From assembly GCA_905221605.1 (NCBI GenBank), contig CAJNDS010002513.1, positions 62,001-126,000 of the forward strand: a DNA stretch of 64,000 nucleotides. The letters run 5' to 3'. The translations under genes and the position numbers were made by a program. The number at the start of each line of letters is the position of its first letter. Position 1 is the stretch's first letter. Of this stretch, positions 35,159 through 46,475 are shown in pieces. The stretch comes from Symbiodinium natans (taxonomy: Eukaryota > Sar > Dinophyceae > Suessiales > Symbiodiniaceae). The notes under the pieces are model-generated. The model saw only the letters and a program-made list of their open reading frames with translations, was not told where the DNA came from and did not search any database.

Positions 35159-35651
35159 GCTGCCTGTCCAAGGCAATCGTCGACTTGGATGTCTGCTTGA
35201 GATCTATGGTCTTACTTTGGGTTTACTTGTGCCGAGAAAGATCCAGACGTAGAGCACGTCTACAAACATGGCAAGTTGCAAAAAAAAGAGAGAAAGGCGT
35301 AGTGATAACAACTCTACTTCATTATGCACCTGGCCCCACCCTGCTGCCACTGCCCTGACACGAGACACATCACGTCGTTCAAGGCAGCCACCCATTTCCC
35401 ACCTGCAACTTCAAACGCTTTATCGCCTGCAGGAGCCGTGAGTTTCTGCATAGAAGCTGGCATCCGTACTTCGACCACAGAGCAATCACAGCGAGCTGCA
35501 GCCTGCTTGGATGATCTGACCCCAGCGGCTTTTCTTCCGAAGGAGCTGCATGGCCTTCTTGAAGGTGAAGGCAACAGACCGACGAGATGCCGCGCGAATA
35601 TTGGCAACAATGAAGCGGAGACGGATCAGACGAACCCCCACCCCTCCCGAC

Positions 35652-35957
35652 TCAGGTGCGGTCCACTAGGATTGCAGACAGTTGATCGCCGGCCTCCACA
35701 CCTGGAAAGCAATTGCGTGTCTTTCGCCGCGCAGCATCTACTGAATCTACTGCAGCCACGTCTGAATTGCTGTGCCTGTGTAGTGGAACTATGCTCAAAA
35801 TGCCGAATGCGCGGAAGATCACCGGAGGGCTTTGTGGAATGCCTCCGGAAGAGTGGGCGACCCGCAGCAGGGGCTCCAAAGCTTTGTCGTCCTCTCGCAG
35901 CATGTGCCAGCCTTCAGTGTCATGGCCTATGCGTAGCTTGCGGGCGTTCTTCGCCAT
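35652..35957 (-). CDS. Putative hypothetical gene
   Basis: The ATG at 35957 opens MAKNARKLRIGHDTEGWHML, then REDDKALEPLLRVAHSSGGI and FRAFGILSIVPLHRHSNSDV; the frame closes at 35652. It probably contains an unseen splice. A neighbouring open frame at 35314-35610 (MPASMQKLTAPAGDKAFEVA) may be a further exon. No recognised domain. Confidence 0.35.
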   Translation of the reverse strand: MAKNARKLRIGHDTEGWHMLREDDKALEPLLRVAHSSGGIPQSPPVIFRAFGILSIVPLHRHSNSDVAAVDSVDAARRKTRNCFPGVEAGDQLSAILVDRT

Positions 35958-36649
35958 TTCATGACTGTCTTGACCGCTGTGGGAAGTACGACATGTCGAG
36001 GTATTTGGCTCTTTTTTCAGGGTGCGTTTCACTATGAGGAGGCAGCCACAGCCGACCATCATGTCAGCCTTCACACCTCAGTGAGCGCTTGGCATTTGCA
36101 GCTTTCATCCGCGTGGCTTTGCTGAGGTGGCATCCGGCGAACAATGCTGGGCGTGCTCGAGCTGTTACATGTGCTTGCCCATTACGTCTGATTGCTAAGC
36201 TTGCCGACCTTCACAGCTAGAACTGCTGCCAGAGCGGCGTTCCCGCGGCGGCAGGTGATCATAAATGCCAGTGACCTCTCGCATGTGTATATGCCAGTGG
36301 ATCAGATGATCAATTGCAAGATGCTGCAGAAATGCCGGGGCAAGGCATTGTACACACCATCAGTCCCTGTCCTGCCTCCTTCAGAAGCTCCGGCACCGAT
36401 GAGAAATCGGGTGCAGGCCTCGGTTAGTATGAATAACAAGCTCCAGTCTTCCAGTGGGGACAAGGCGTATCCAAATGCTAAGGTTGTGCAAATGCTTCCA
36501 GGGGAATGTCATGGTACTATCCACGCCTGGTGCAGGAACGGCAGAAGCATACAAACAGCCCTTCAGATACCGCAGTCCTGGTTCGCCCCCACAACTAAGT
36601 TCAACTTGATTGTGACTTCTCTGTCTTCGTGGTGGCCGTTCTCTCCAAT

Positions 36650-36970
36650 TTAATCCGCCGAGGCCGCCCCTCTGACACCGGACGGTTTGCGGGGACCAGG
36701 GGGCAATGTGGCTCCCAATACAGAATCTACACCAAAAAACCGAGTTCCCCCACCCCACCCGCGCCCCAACCACCCCAGCCCCCACCCCCCCCCAACCCCA
36801 ACCCCTGACCCCATGGCGTTGGCCAGAAGTCGCCGATGAGCGAGAAACAGAAGTGAACCCTTCTCTTACACCTACCAGCCCCCCCCCCAGCCCACCTCCC
36901 CCCCCCCAACGTTGGCCCCCTCTCCGGGAGCTGCATTGGGTCAGGCCGAGGCGGGTCGCGTAGCATGCGT
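36650..36970. repeat. Dispersed C-rich element, copy 2
   Basis: Same start (ATCCGCCGAGGCC), same internal GGACGGTTTGCGGGGACCAG and same end (GGCCGAGGCGGGTCGCGTAGC) as copy 1, with a shorter C-rich interior. Confidence 0.7.
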
Positions 36971-38873
36971 AGCGTGAAAATAATGTGACTTTCAGCCCCA
37001 GAGACCGCCGCCGTCCATTCTTGAGGTTTGACACGTCTTGGGCAAGCACGCCTTGCCCATACAGGCATTGCAGTGGTCCGTTGCCAAGGCATCCTGGCCC
37101 GGTTATTCAGCAGATGCACCCTAAAGCCTAAACCCTAAACTCTAAACCCTTAAACCCTAAACCATGCTAACGCGCAACTGTGGAGCTCTGGTGGCTTCCT
37201 CGGTTCTCTCATCAAGAAGTCAGGAAGAGCATTGACAGATCCCGGGTGTAAACGATGCTCTGCAGAACAGCCGTGGCGTTGGATAGTCGTACTACGACCA
37301 TAACATACCAGCTTGATTCCGCTGCTTGTGTCGTGTCATACCATGCCCACAGGGCGGGTCACCAGCGTGGCTCGGATCTCGGCCAGCCTCGCGGACAACC
37401 TTGGCCAAACTAGTAACTAGCCGCTTGCCATGCGTCATGAGATCTTTCTGATCCGCCGTGCGCTGAACCAGCCATGGTGTCGGATATGTGACAGGCCTGC
37501 CTGGCATCATGCGGCGTAACTTCAAGCAGCGTCATTGCTTAGCTGCGCTATTTCTGAAACACTCAATCCGTGAAGCAGAATGGGTGCAGTGGGAGGAGGG
37601 GGGATGTTGCAACTGGATGGGATGGCAGACTTGCAACTGGATGGGCATAATTGAGCACGCATGCAGTTGGGGGATCACTGCCTGACAGTTGATTGACTGC
37701 GGACTGCATGCAGACCTGTTCAGCTACTGAGTGAGGTGACGGTAAGCCTGGTGATTGTCTCGCATCAGACGCAATGGCCATCAGCATGCCAGCAACTCCT
37801 CAAGTGCCCTTGCCGTACCTAATTTCAGAATGTGCAATATGCGCAAACGCAAAAAGTTTTCCTCCAGGGCTGGCCTTGGAAGGTGCAGGTGCTCAGTGGC
37901 TGCATCCTGTCTGCTGTCAATGTTCAATGATTCAATGGGCACTGGCACCATCCAGGCTTTTCGCTTAGCCTCGGATTCTGTGGGGAGACACCCGCCAGAT
38001 TCAGAAACTAAAAGTGTAGTAAACTTGAACGTGAACCTCACATTGCCACGAGTGATGGAGACGCGGGATGGAACGGTTTCTGAATCTAGGGCTGAGCATC
38101 TGGGTGAGAACATGCTTCCTCCGCTGACAGACAAGTTGCAGCCTTGCTTTTCTTGCCTTTACCCTCACGCCCCCACCTCGGCACCTCCAACCAGAGCCTG
38201 TCAACTTGCGGAGTTGCGAGCTAACCTGCCCGAGGAGAGGCCCAGTACTTGCCGTGCTGATTTGTATGCTCTGCTTCTTATGGGCCTTCTCCTCCACCCA
38301 CGAGATTCTTCCGACTGCAGACCGCTAGAGTAGTCTCCTCCTCAGTTTCGGTCATGGTTGTGGAAGGATCTCGCTTTCAGCAGAGATATCCTACTAGCGT
38401 TTGAATTCTGCAACAACGTGCCAAGAAGCAGAAGGCGTCACCAATGGTGCAAGGAATCCGATGTACTGCGTTGATATCACACGGTTTGGTTTTGCAGAAG
38501 AGGCTTTTTCTCACATTTCTGCACGCTACTGGTATTATGCCTAATTATGTTTGCAGAAGCTTTGAATGCAACAGGCACATTGTTCTATGAAGAGTGCCCG
38601 TCGGCCGGTGCAAGGTGAACCCAGGGCCAATGCACCCAGCAGCCCAGGGGCAGTGCAAGTTTAGGTTAAAGCGGCCGCAGATGTCGGTCCTATTCTTGAT
38701 TGTCGTTGGCCCTGCGCCAAACCACGCTGAAAAACACAAGTGCCACGATCGGGCTCAGGTGTTGGTTGTGTCTTCCGGCCTGGCACAGGAATTGAAGGCT
38801 CTCGGCCAAAACGGTATGACAGCTCGTTCTTGCCAAAAGCTCTCGACACACAGCCACATGACATGATATGTGC
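36971..38873. other. Ambiguous open frames
   Basis: 37755-38333 is open on plus (192 codons) and in pieces on minus (for example PALEENFLRLRILHILKLGT). No motif favours either strand. Confidence 0.35.
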
Positions 38874-39227
38874 TTACGCGTCTTTGAAAACTGGGCGCAT
38901 CTGGGCGCTGTTCAGCTGCTTATTGACTTCCGATTCGTCAGCTTGAGCCCAAGAATCCATCAAGTGCAACTCTGGTGTACCCTTCCGAACGTCCGGCTCA
39001 AATTGGGACATGTTGCTTACTCACATGGTCAGCTACTTCCAGTCGGATGGAGGGAACTGACACTGCTTGAATGAGGAATTCTGCAATGCCCACCAAGCTC
39101 TCCGAGTGCTGCTGCTCGCGACCTCAGGGCATCGGCACACCAACATGTAGTCTTCAGCTTCGGCATCAGTTGTGGTTGAGTTGCTCGCTCGCAAGGCTTG
39201 CAAGAGAGTAATCTTCACTTCAGCCAT
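38874..39227 (-). CDS. Putative small two-exon gene
   Basis: Exon one may start at the ATG at 39227: MAEVKITLLQALRASNSTTT, then DAEAEDYMLVCRCPE before a GT donor. Exon two, about 38874-39011, reads MSQFEPDVRKGTPELHLMDS then WAQADESEVNKQLNSAQMR and stops at 38874. Exon two looks strongly coding. The phase between the two is not settled, and exon two could itself begin at its ATG. Function unknown. Confidence 0.4.
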
Positions 39228-39947
39228 GCTCCAGCAGCAGAACGCATGTCAACGTGTCCAGACTGGAGCCATTTGCCTGTCCCAGAGGTCGCCTTTTTTG
39301 TATTCTTGGACTTCACTTCTGGATCTTCAGAAAACAGGCCGCGAGTTCTGCGATGCACCTAGCTTTGGCTAAGCCAGACAACGTATTTGGCAGTGCGCAA
39401 TGTGCTCTCGTCAGGCTTCCGTTCTAAATGGAAGCTGCCGAATGCATGCGCAAGATCAGCTGTCGCTCGTACCCTCGAACTGATTTCGACAGATCGGGAG
39501 GGAGCTGGCTACCCGGTGAAGCGAGATGAGTGTACACTCTGACGATGCAGACAAAGGCATGTCTGTGTGGCCTCTGAGACGTTTGGCATGCCGCTTCACC
39601 AATTAAAACTTTCTCGCGAATTGATGTAATACGCTGGACCCCCCTCATATATTCTAATAATTAGGGAGGAATGTATGCACGAATTACTCCACCTAGCAGC
39701 CGTTTCTGTCTCAAAATGTCTGGTGTTATCCCCACGCCCTTCTCTTCCATGAACTGGCATTGTAAGGCATCACATCCAAGCAAGCTTTAGGTCCAGTCCA
39801 AAGCGATCTCAGATCTATGGAAAGGAGGCGTCTGTCCTTGCTCACATGGCATCGGCCCCTCGGGCGTGAGCATGAGCATGGTTGAGCATATGGAAGATCT
39901 TGGAGCAAATCTCAAAGATTGAAAAGCGGGAAGCCACTCTTTGGCTG

Positions 39948-42900
39948 CTACGGCAAGCGCTTTAAAAACAGTAGTTGCGCGTGTACTTTGCGCATGTCCT
40001 CAACAAGGCTCACCAAGTTTTCCTTCATGAACCTTGCACATGTGTTCTGGCCAACGTGCTCGCACTGCAATGCACTGCACAAGCTGCACAAAGGCATAAG
40101 TATGTCTAGGTCCACCTGCTGTGCACGGAGCAAACCGCACAAAGCACAACCCACGTGGCCGGCCTTACTTCTGCTTGCATCATCTTGGCTTCCAGATGTG
40201 TCGCTTCGCCGTGGAGCTGATAGCAACCATGAAGAAACTCCTACGAGCAAGTGTCCGCAGTAAGCCCAAGGGCCCAAGAGCCTATGAATGCTACCCAGAG
40301 GTGAAGCACGACTGTTTCTGGGCTACTCGGATTTCCGCTTGATGGACGTCGTGCAAAGATGACTGGAAAGGGAAGTCTTGATGGCGAACCGTTTCGCACA
40401 GCGCTTGCCGAGCAGCAAGGTCACAAGTCGACTTGCCGCAGTCACAAGAACAAACTTTGGGCAGTACAAAGGCAGGCAACGCTTGGTCCCCTGGCCTTTT
40501 GCTGGCTTGTTTTCTAACTTTTAAATTTTCTGAGTTCGCACAGGCATTTTACTTTTCATAGCTAATTAACTCTTGGACCCTTCGTAAACCTTGCCTCGGG
40601 TCCGCAGAAGTTTCGCGGTACCCAGCTCTGCCGCACTGTGTTCGTGCAATGGGTGCCTTGCTCGTCAGACGATGACCTACCTCCGTGTTGCCCTGGCAAA
40701 CAACAGCAGGTCCAAAGGCCCACACGAAAACCACAGGGCTTTGGGGCCCTGGTTCAAGCAGCATGAACGCGTGCTCGGGTCCCACTTCGTTCTGTCCCCT
40801 TGCTTCTTCGACCCAGCTGCCATGTGAGCGTGTCCTCCAAATCGATAGCGCCGGACTGGTCGAAGTCCAGGAGGTCGAACAGAGTTGTGGCCTTAAAGAA
40901 TGCTTGCAAGCAAAGTCATTCGTCAGGATGGAAGTCCGGGTTTGCTCACATCACACCCAAAATAGCAGCTGGCTTATGTCGGGCTCAGGGCGCATGTGTG
41001 TTGGGCCATGCTTCACAACATCTCCCGCCACTTTGTTATCTCAAATCCTGTCGTTTGACACTGTTTGTTGCTCTCAAACAAGCTGCATCAGGCACGTCGA
41101 TCTTCAAGTGCGAGAAAAATGCCAGGATTGTCTCCTCAGTTTCGGCATGTTCTGCGGTCAGGCCGAGATCTTCTGTTTGACTTTCTGTTTGTAAGCATTG
41201 GGCGAACTATGCTATGGAGGGGCGCCGGGCTGTTGTATAAACCCAGAGCAACAAAAATCTGAAGGGAAAAATCCGAGACCGCCTGCAACTTGGAGCCGGG
41301 TGTCATGCTTGAAGGCTTGCTGCAAGACCTGGCGTGGAACCCACCGACACCCTGCAAAACGATGTTGCCTCACTCCGACAAACGCATATGCGTGGCATCA
41401 TGCTTTCAGGGGTGACGGTGTTTCAGGGCCCGCTTGCTTTCTCCCGCGCACAGAAGTTCATTAGTCTCGGAGCATAACGAACGTTTTTCAGGGTGCAGTG
41501 CAGCTGGCAGCATTGATAGCTGTGTCTTGAATACAGCTGCAACAAAGGAAGCATTGCTAGGCTAGGCGTGGCAACGCTCTTTTACTGTGTTACCCCCTCC
41601 CCCCCCTCCCCCCCTCCCCCCCTGCGAATTGCGAAAGGGGCCCACTGAGGGTCGCCTGTGTGTGGGGGCCCTCTGCATTTGACTTTTTAAAGGGGAGGCT
41701 CCCAAATCGCCTCACGATGCCTGGAAAACTTGGCTGGAAAGAATGATAGATATTGATGTTTCTGGAACTTCTTTACTACTGGAGTTCTTTAGATATTGGG
41801 AATATGAAGTTGCAGAACACTCTCCACGGATTTCTGGTGTGTCATCTTGCAATATACCCAAGAAAACTCCAAGATTGCTCCCACGCATGGAAGGGAGGGC
41901 TCAGAGGCGGTGGCGATCCTAGTGCAGGATTTCACTGTTAGGTGAGAAGAGGCTGGGATGAGTTCATAGTTGAGGCCGATGTGTCATTGGAGCACCGAAC
42001 GTGCGAAGAGGGGACCGGTTTTGCCGTCATACCTCATTGGGAAATCATAGCACGTTGTTGTTGAGGGTGTTGGTGTGGCACTGCGAATAAGGGCATCGGA
42101 TTCACAACTGTCCCAAGCGGACGCGCAACACAACCGCCGTGCTTTACGGTACGGAACTACCCCCACAATCCCCTACACCCTCGCCATGTATCCCCCGAAG
42201 CCGGACGGGCGCTAATGTTGCACTCGGTTTAGTGTATGCATCCTCTATAATCACAAGTTTCCACAATTTTTCTTCTGCGAACCGAGTTTGTTGGAGGAAC
42301 CCACTATTGTCAAAAGCTTTTTCCTGAACGGTTGTTTGATTTAAGGGTTTGCGTGTAGGGTTAAGGGCTTAGGCAGTAAGGCTTGAGGCCCTGAGGGCCT
42401 TAGGCTCCAGGAATCTTAAAGAGCCAGAGCCCGGAGAAGCCAGAAATCTAAGCCCGGCCAGTTCCATGTAAAGCCTTATGAAATTTCATTACGAAACGAG
42501 GCCCCAAACAAATTGCGTGATAGGCCCACGCGCCGGCCGGACTGTCTTTGGTAGGTTTGCCTGGTCACCTTCTAGAAGACACAGTGTTTTTCGGATGATT
42601 GTTTCTTTAAAGGGTTTGTGTTGGGTTCGGCCGGTCCACACTAACAGTCAAATAACGCCGTGGCCTTATAACACACAGGCCAAAAATAGCACCAGGAATC
42701 CCAGTCAATTTTAGCATTTACCGGGTGCTTATTTTTGTGGGTCTGCTGGTGGTGACTGTTAGTCACATAGCAGCAGAAATAGCACCAGAAATAGCACCAG
42801 AAATAGCACAAAAAATAGCACCAGAAATAGCGCCAGGAATAGCACAAAAAATAGCACCAGAAATAGCACAAACAATAGCACCAGAAATAGCACCAGGAAT

Positions 42901-45900
42901 CCCAGTCAATTTTATCAGCTTAGCATTTACCGGGTGCTGTTTTTTGTGGGTCTGCTGATGGTGATTGTTAGTCACATAGCACCAGCAACAGCACCCGAAA
43001 TAGCACCAGAAATAGCACAAACAATAGCACAAAAAATAGCACCAGAAATAGCACAAACAATAGCACAAAAAATAGCACCAGAAATAGCACCAGGAATAGC
43101 ACAAAAAAAATGCACCAGAAATAGCACCAGGAATAGCACAAAAAAAATGCACCAGAAATAGCACCAGGAATAGCACCAGGAATAGCAGGAATCTCAGTCA
43201 ATTTTTTGGCATTTGCCGGGTGCTTTTATTTGTGGGTCTGCTGGTGGTGACTGTTAGTGTGGACCGGCCGAACCCAAGGTTTGTGTTTAGGGTTCAGGGC
43301 TTACGCAGTAAGGCTTGAGGCCTTGAGGGCCTTGGGCTCCAGGAATCTTAAAGGCTGGAAAGACTCAGGCCTTAAGGTCCTGGCCCTGAGGGCAGTTCCC
43401 CCCCCCATTTTTGTTTGGGGGGGTCGCCGCGCCACGCGTTTCTAGAGGGTCCAAATTTGTTGGGGGGGAGGGGGGGGAGCTGTTTATTAAAGCGAGTGCA
43501 ACATTACTCAACTAGAAGTAAGTACTGTAACAACGTGTACATGCTTCAGTCTCGGAGTTGTCTCTGGGTCCTGGATTGGATCCTTTTGCTCAAGCGACCC
43601 GCCTCGCGGGTGATGCGACCCTCGGAGTTCTCATCGATAGCCTGGAAGAGCTGATGGAGCTGTCGCAGGTAATCCTCGGCAGTTGGTACCACAGTTTGTT
43701 TTGCAGGTGTCGGCTTTGAGCGTGTGAACTCACGACAGTGTCACGACATACTCATTGTCGTTGCATCTGGATACGAGATTGGGGGAGTCCGCTGCTTAGG
43801 CCACAAGTAGCACAAACGAGCTCAGCATTTCTGCCGCATTCCTACAAGCAAACCTCTGCTAATTGTCGTCGTGGAAGTTATCTTGGCCGTGAATCATGCT
43901 TTTGCTCGAGCTCCTCCTGCACAACCACTTCTCGATCATTCTTGCTCGACTGGAGAGCTGTGTCCACGAACACGCCAGTGACGATGTTGACCTGATGGTC
44001 TCGTCAAAGTTTTTTTGACTTGGCTCATGATCGGCAGCAACTCAAGACATACCAACAATTTGCAAGAAACAATGCTAACCTGACGATAAGTTTCCACTGC
44101 AAACATCGCGAAAGTGATGTACAGGATGTACAACAGGCACCAAAACTCACCGCCTTTCATAGTGGCCAAGGAATCATAGTACACGTGCCAATTCTGTCCG
44201 CCAGACATTGCCATGTACAAGGTGAGTATGGAGACATCCAGAGTGCCGAAATGCAGCTGCAATGTAGCGCTCTCGGACTGCTTTCTCATCTCGAGTGTGT
44301 CGAGGTAGCTGACGACCGCTGAGGTGAAAGCCACGCCAAACATGTAGAATAACCCGAACAGAAACAAAATCACCCAAACGACAGACTTCAGGGAGTTCAC
44401 CGTGCTGAATATCATCATGCGGAGTTCTCGGAAGAAGCGCATGATCCGAATCACCTTGGTCGGACACTTGCTACGGTGTGCTGGGTGTGCTACTCTACAG
44501 AATCCTGGCGCAACGTGAAGGGGGGAGCCTGCCAGTCTGACGTTGCTTCATGTCTGCTGCGGGCGCATGTCATGGCTGTGCGGTTGCTACAGGAGTACGT
44601 GATGGTATGTGCACAACTGGCCCATAGGAGGCTACCGCTACAGTAGCAGGGGTCTCGGCTCTCTCTCTCTCTCTCTCTCTTTTGCTTCTTCATCGTCTTC
44701 TTCTTCTTCTTCTGCTTCTTCTTCCTCATCTTCTGAGCTTGAGGGCCGGGGTTACCCTTGAAACCCCTCTCTCTCTCCTCTTCTTCTTCTTCTTCTTCTT
44801 CTTCTTCTTCTTCTTCTTCTTCTTCTTCTTCTTCTTCTTCGGGGCTTGAAGGGTGCACGCACGCACCCTCCGCGCAGAAGGCGCGCCCTGTCCACGTCAA
44901 GGTCGGCGTGAGACATGTATTCCCGCGAAGAACGCCCCATCCCCTAACCACATAATCCCCCACTGCCACGCTAGAATCTGGGCTATTCTTCCGGAGATTC
45001 CGTGTGTGACGCTTTGGTCGTAAAGTTTGGGGATGACAGCGCGCGCAACCACACAGAGAAGGGACTCCCACCCATCGTAAGGTAAGGTAAAGGTAAAGGC
45101 CCTCTCTCTCTCTCTCTCCCTATCCTCCTTCTTCTTCTTCTGCTGGGCATGACGGGTCCCCCGAAGGAGAAGTACGAGTTGGTGCCATGCAAAACGCACT
45201 CTCTGGCAGTGCAGTGCTGAGCGAAGAAGGTCAACACAAGAAGGAGAAAGTCTTCACCCCATGCGCAGGCGGCAGGCACAGCCAACAAACCAGCGTTGAC
45301 GGATTCAGACAGTGCAACGTCTGAAGCAACCATTGTGCCATCCTGAAATAATTTGAGCTTAGTCGCACGGACCACGCGCACGATGCGTACCACTCTCAGC
45401 ACCCTCATGACAGTGAAGCCCCGCAAAGGGGTCTGCTCCTCGAGCCCGTTGACAAGCATGGCAATTTCTGCTGAAGCGTCCACTATACCAATCAGGACGC
45501 ATACGATGTCGAGAATATTCCTGGCAGGACGAATGCTGAAAAAAGACCCAAACCAAAGCCCATGATGTGGCCAATGACCCCGGTTGATTGGAATAAATCA
45601 ATGACTTCTGTGATGAAATCTGCCATTGACTTGGCACCTTTCATCCCCCTTCCTTTCAGGTGTTCCTCGCCGAACGCTAGAAAACGCCGAGGGTCCACAC
45701 CACGTCCGATGACCTGAAAAAGTCGGTGAGACCTTCGGCTTTCCAGCGCACCAGTAGCTCCACCAGAAAACACATCGTGAAGCCAACCTTCACACTCCGC
45801 AGGCTCGAAAATCCCGAAAGAATACATTCCTATGAGTAGAAGACAACCTGATAGGACTACAAAGAAACTTCAAGAAAGAATTGTAACAAATCCTCAGCCC

Positions 45901-46475
45901 ACACACTGAAGAAGCCGAACAAACTGAACATGTTCTCACCCCTTCGATCCCACCTGCAGGATCAACACTTCTGCAGAGGTTTTCCTGAGACATGCCGGGA
46001 GGATTTTGAGGGCTTGGGGTTCCGGAGCTTCGAGGTCACATGAAGTATCCTGACCCGAGTCCTTTAGTGGAACTCTGCCCGGCTCTCTACATCTCTTTCC
46101 GCTCGCGCAGACAGCGTGCTACACTTCTCTTGTTGTTTCGTCGACAGCTTCCACGGCCTTGCACGGTCTGATCTCCGTGTGATACATCGTTTCACCTTCT
46201 AGATCCTTTTAGCCCCGTGTCTCCATGTCCATGGACACGTGGATTCTGACTTTTCGGACTAGTTCAGCTGCTCGTTGCCAGGACTAGGCGGCCTGTGCCC
46301 GGGCGACACAAGCACATGAAAACTTGTTTGGGCGGAACAATGATCTGGGAAAGCCAAGTCACACAATCGGATCCATGTTCAGATTTGTCTGCTCGATGGC
46401 ATGCGAGGCGAGCATTTGCGTGTGCCAGCCGATGAAAATGCAGTTGAACAGAATCAAAGAGCCACTGAACCATTC
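39948..46475 (-). CDS. Single-domain voltage-gated cation channel with EF-hands, ten or more exons
   Basis: Six-helix voltage-gated channel of the Cav/Nav-related protist type. Exons: 46365-46475 (S1, SLILFNCIFIGWHTQM), 45696-45787 (S2, VGFTMCFLVELLVRW), 45367-45520 (S3 NILDIVCVLIGIVD and S4 MRVLRVVRIVRVVR, arginine every third residue), 44098-44454 (S4-S5 RFFRELRMM, S5, pore helix and filter LYMAMSGGQNW, S6), about 43899-43991 (NIVTGVFVDTALQSSKNDRE), 43599-43674 (first EF-hand, DENSEGRITRE), 41087-41151 (ILAFFSHLKIDVPD), 40835-40891 (second EF-hand, DFDQSGAIDLE), 40590-40625 (LGTAKLLRTRGK) and 39948-40115 (VDLDILM..., FMKENLVSLVEDM). Donors in order: GT, GA, GC, GT, unresolved, GT, GC, GA, GT. 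It probably sits in the plasma membrane with calcium-modulated gating. The N-terminal exons before S1 were not found. Ion selectivity cannot be assigned. Confidence 0.92.
42621..43277. mobile_element. hAT-like non-autonomous element with 30-bp TIRs
   Basis: Perfect 30-bp inverted ends (42621-42650 and 43248-43277, starting TTGGGTTCGGCCGGTCCACA) are flanked by an exact 8-bp direct repeat GGTTTGTG at 42613-42620 and 43278-43285. An 8-bp target duplication is characteristic of hAT transposons. The interior has no transposase; it is built from a 12-bp unit AGCACCAGAAAT and variants plus three copies of a longer block containing GTGGGTCTGCTGGTGGTGAC. It lies inside an intron of the voltage-gated channel gene. 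Confidence 0.9.
44646..44840. repeat. CT and CTT microsatellites within the channel S4-S5 intron
   Basis: A CT run at about 44659-44681 and a CTT run at about 44777-44840 lie in the intron between 45367 and 44454; a further CT/CTT run is at 45098-45141. Confidence 0.95.

Noticed and set aside
36192-36653. Plus-strand 153-codon frame
   Set aside because: Open and moderately protein-like, but with no motif or splice support, and it opposes the dominant strand; evidence insufficient.
42725-43201. Frames encoding repeated IAPEIAPEIAQ or CYFWCYF
   Set aside because: These are translations of the 12-bp repeat inside the hAT-like element, not genes.
44490-45071. 193-codon minus frame with poly-Glu
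   Set aside because: It is the translation of the CTT microsatellite in a channel intron.
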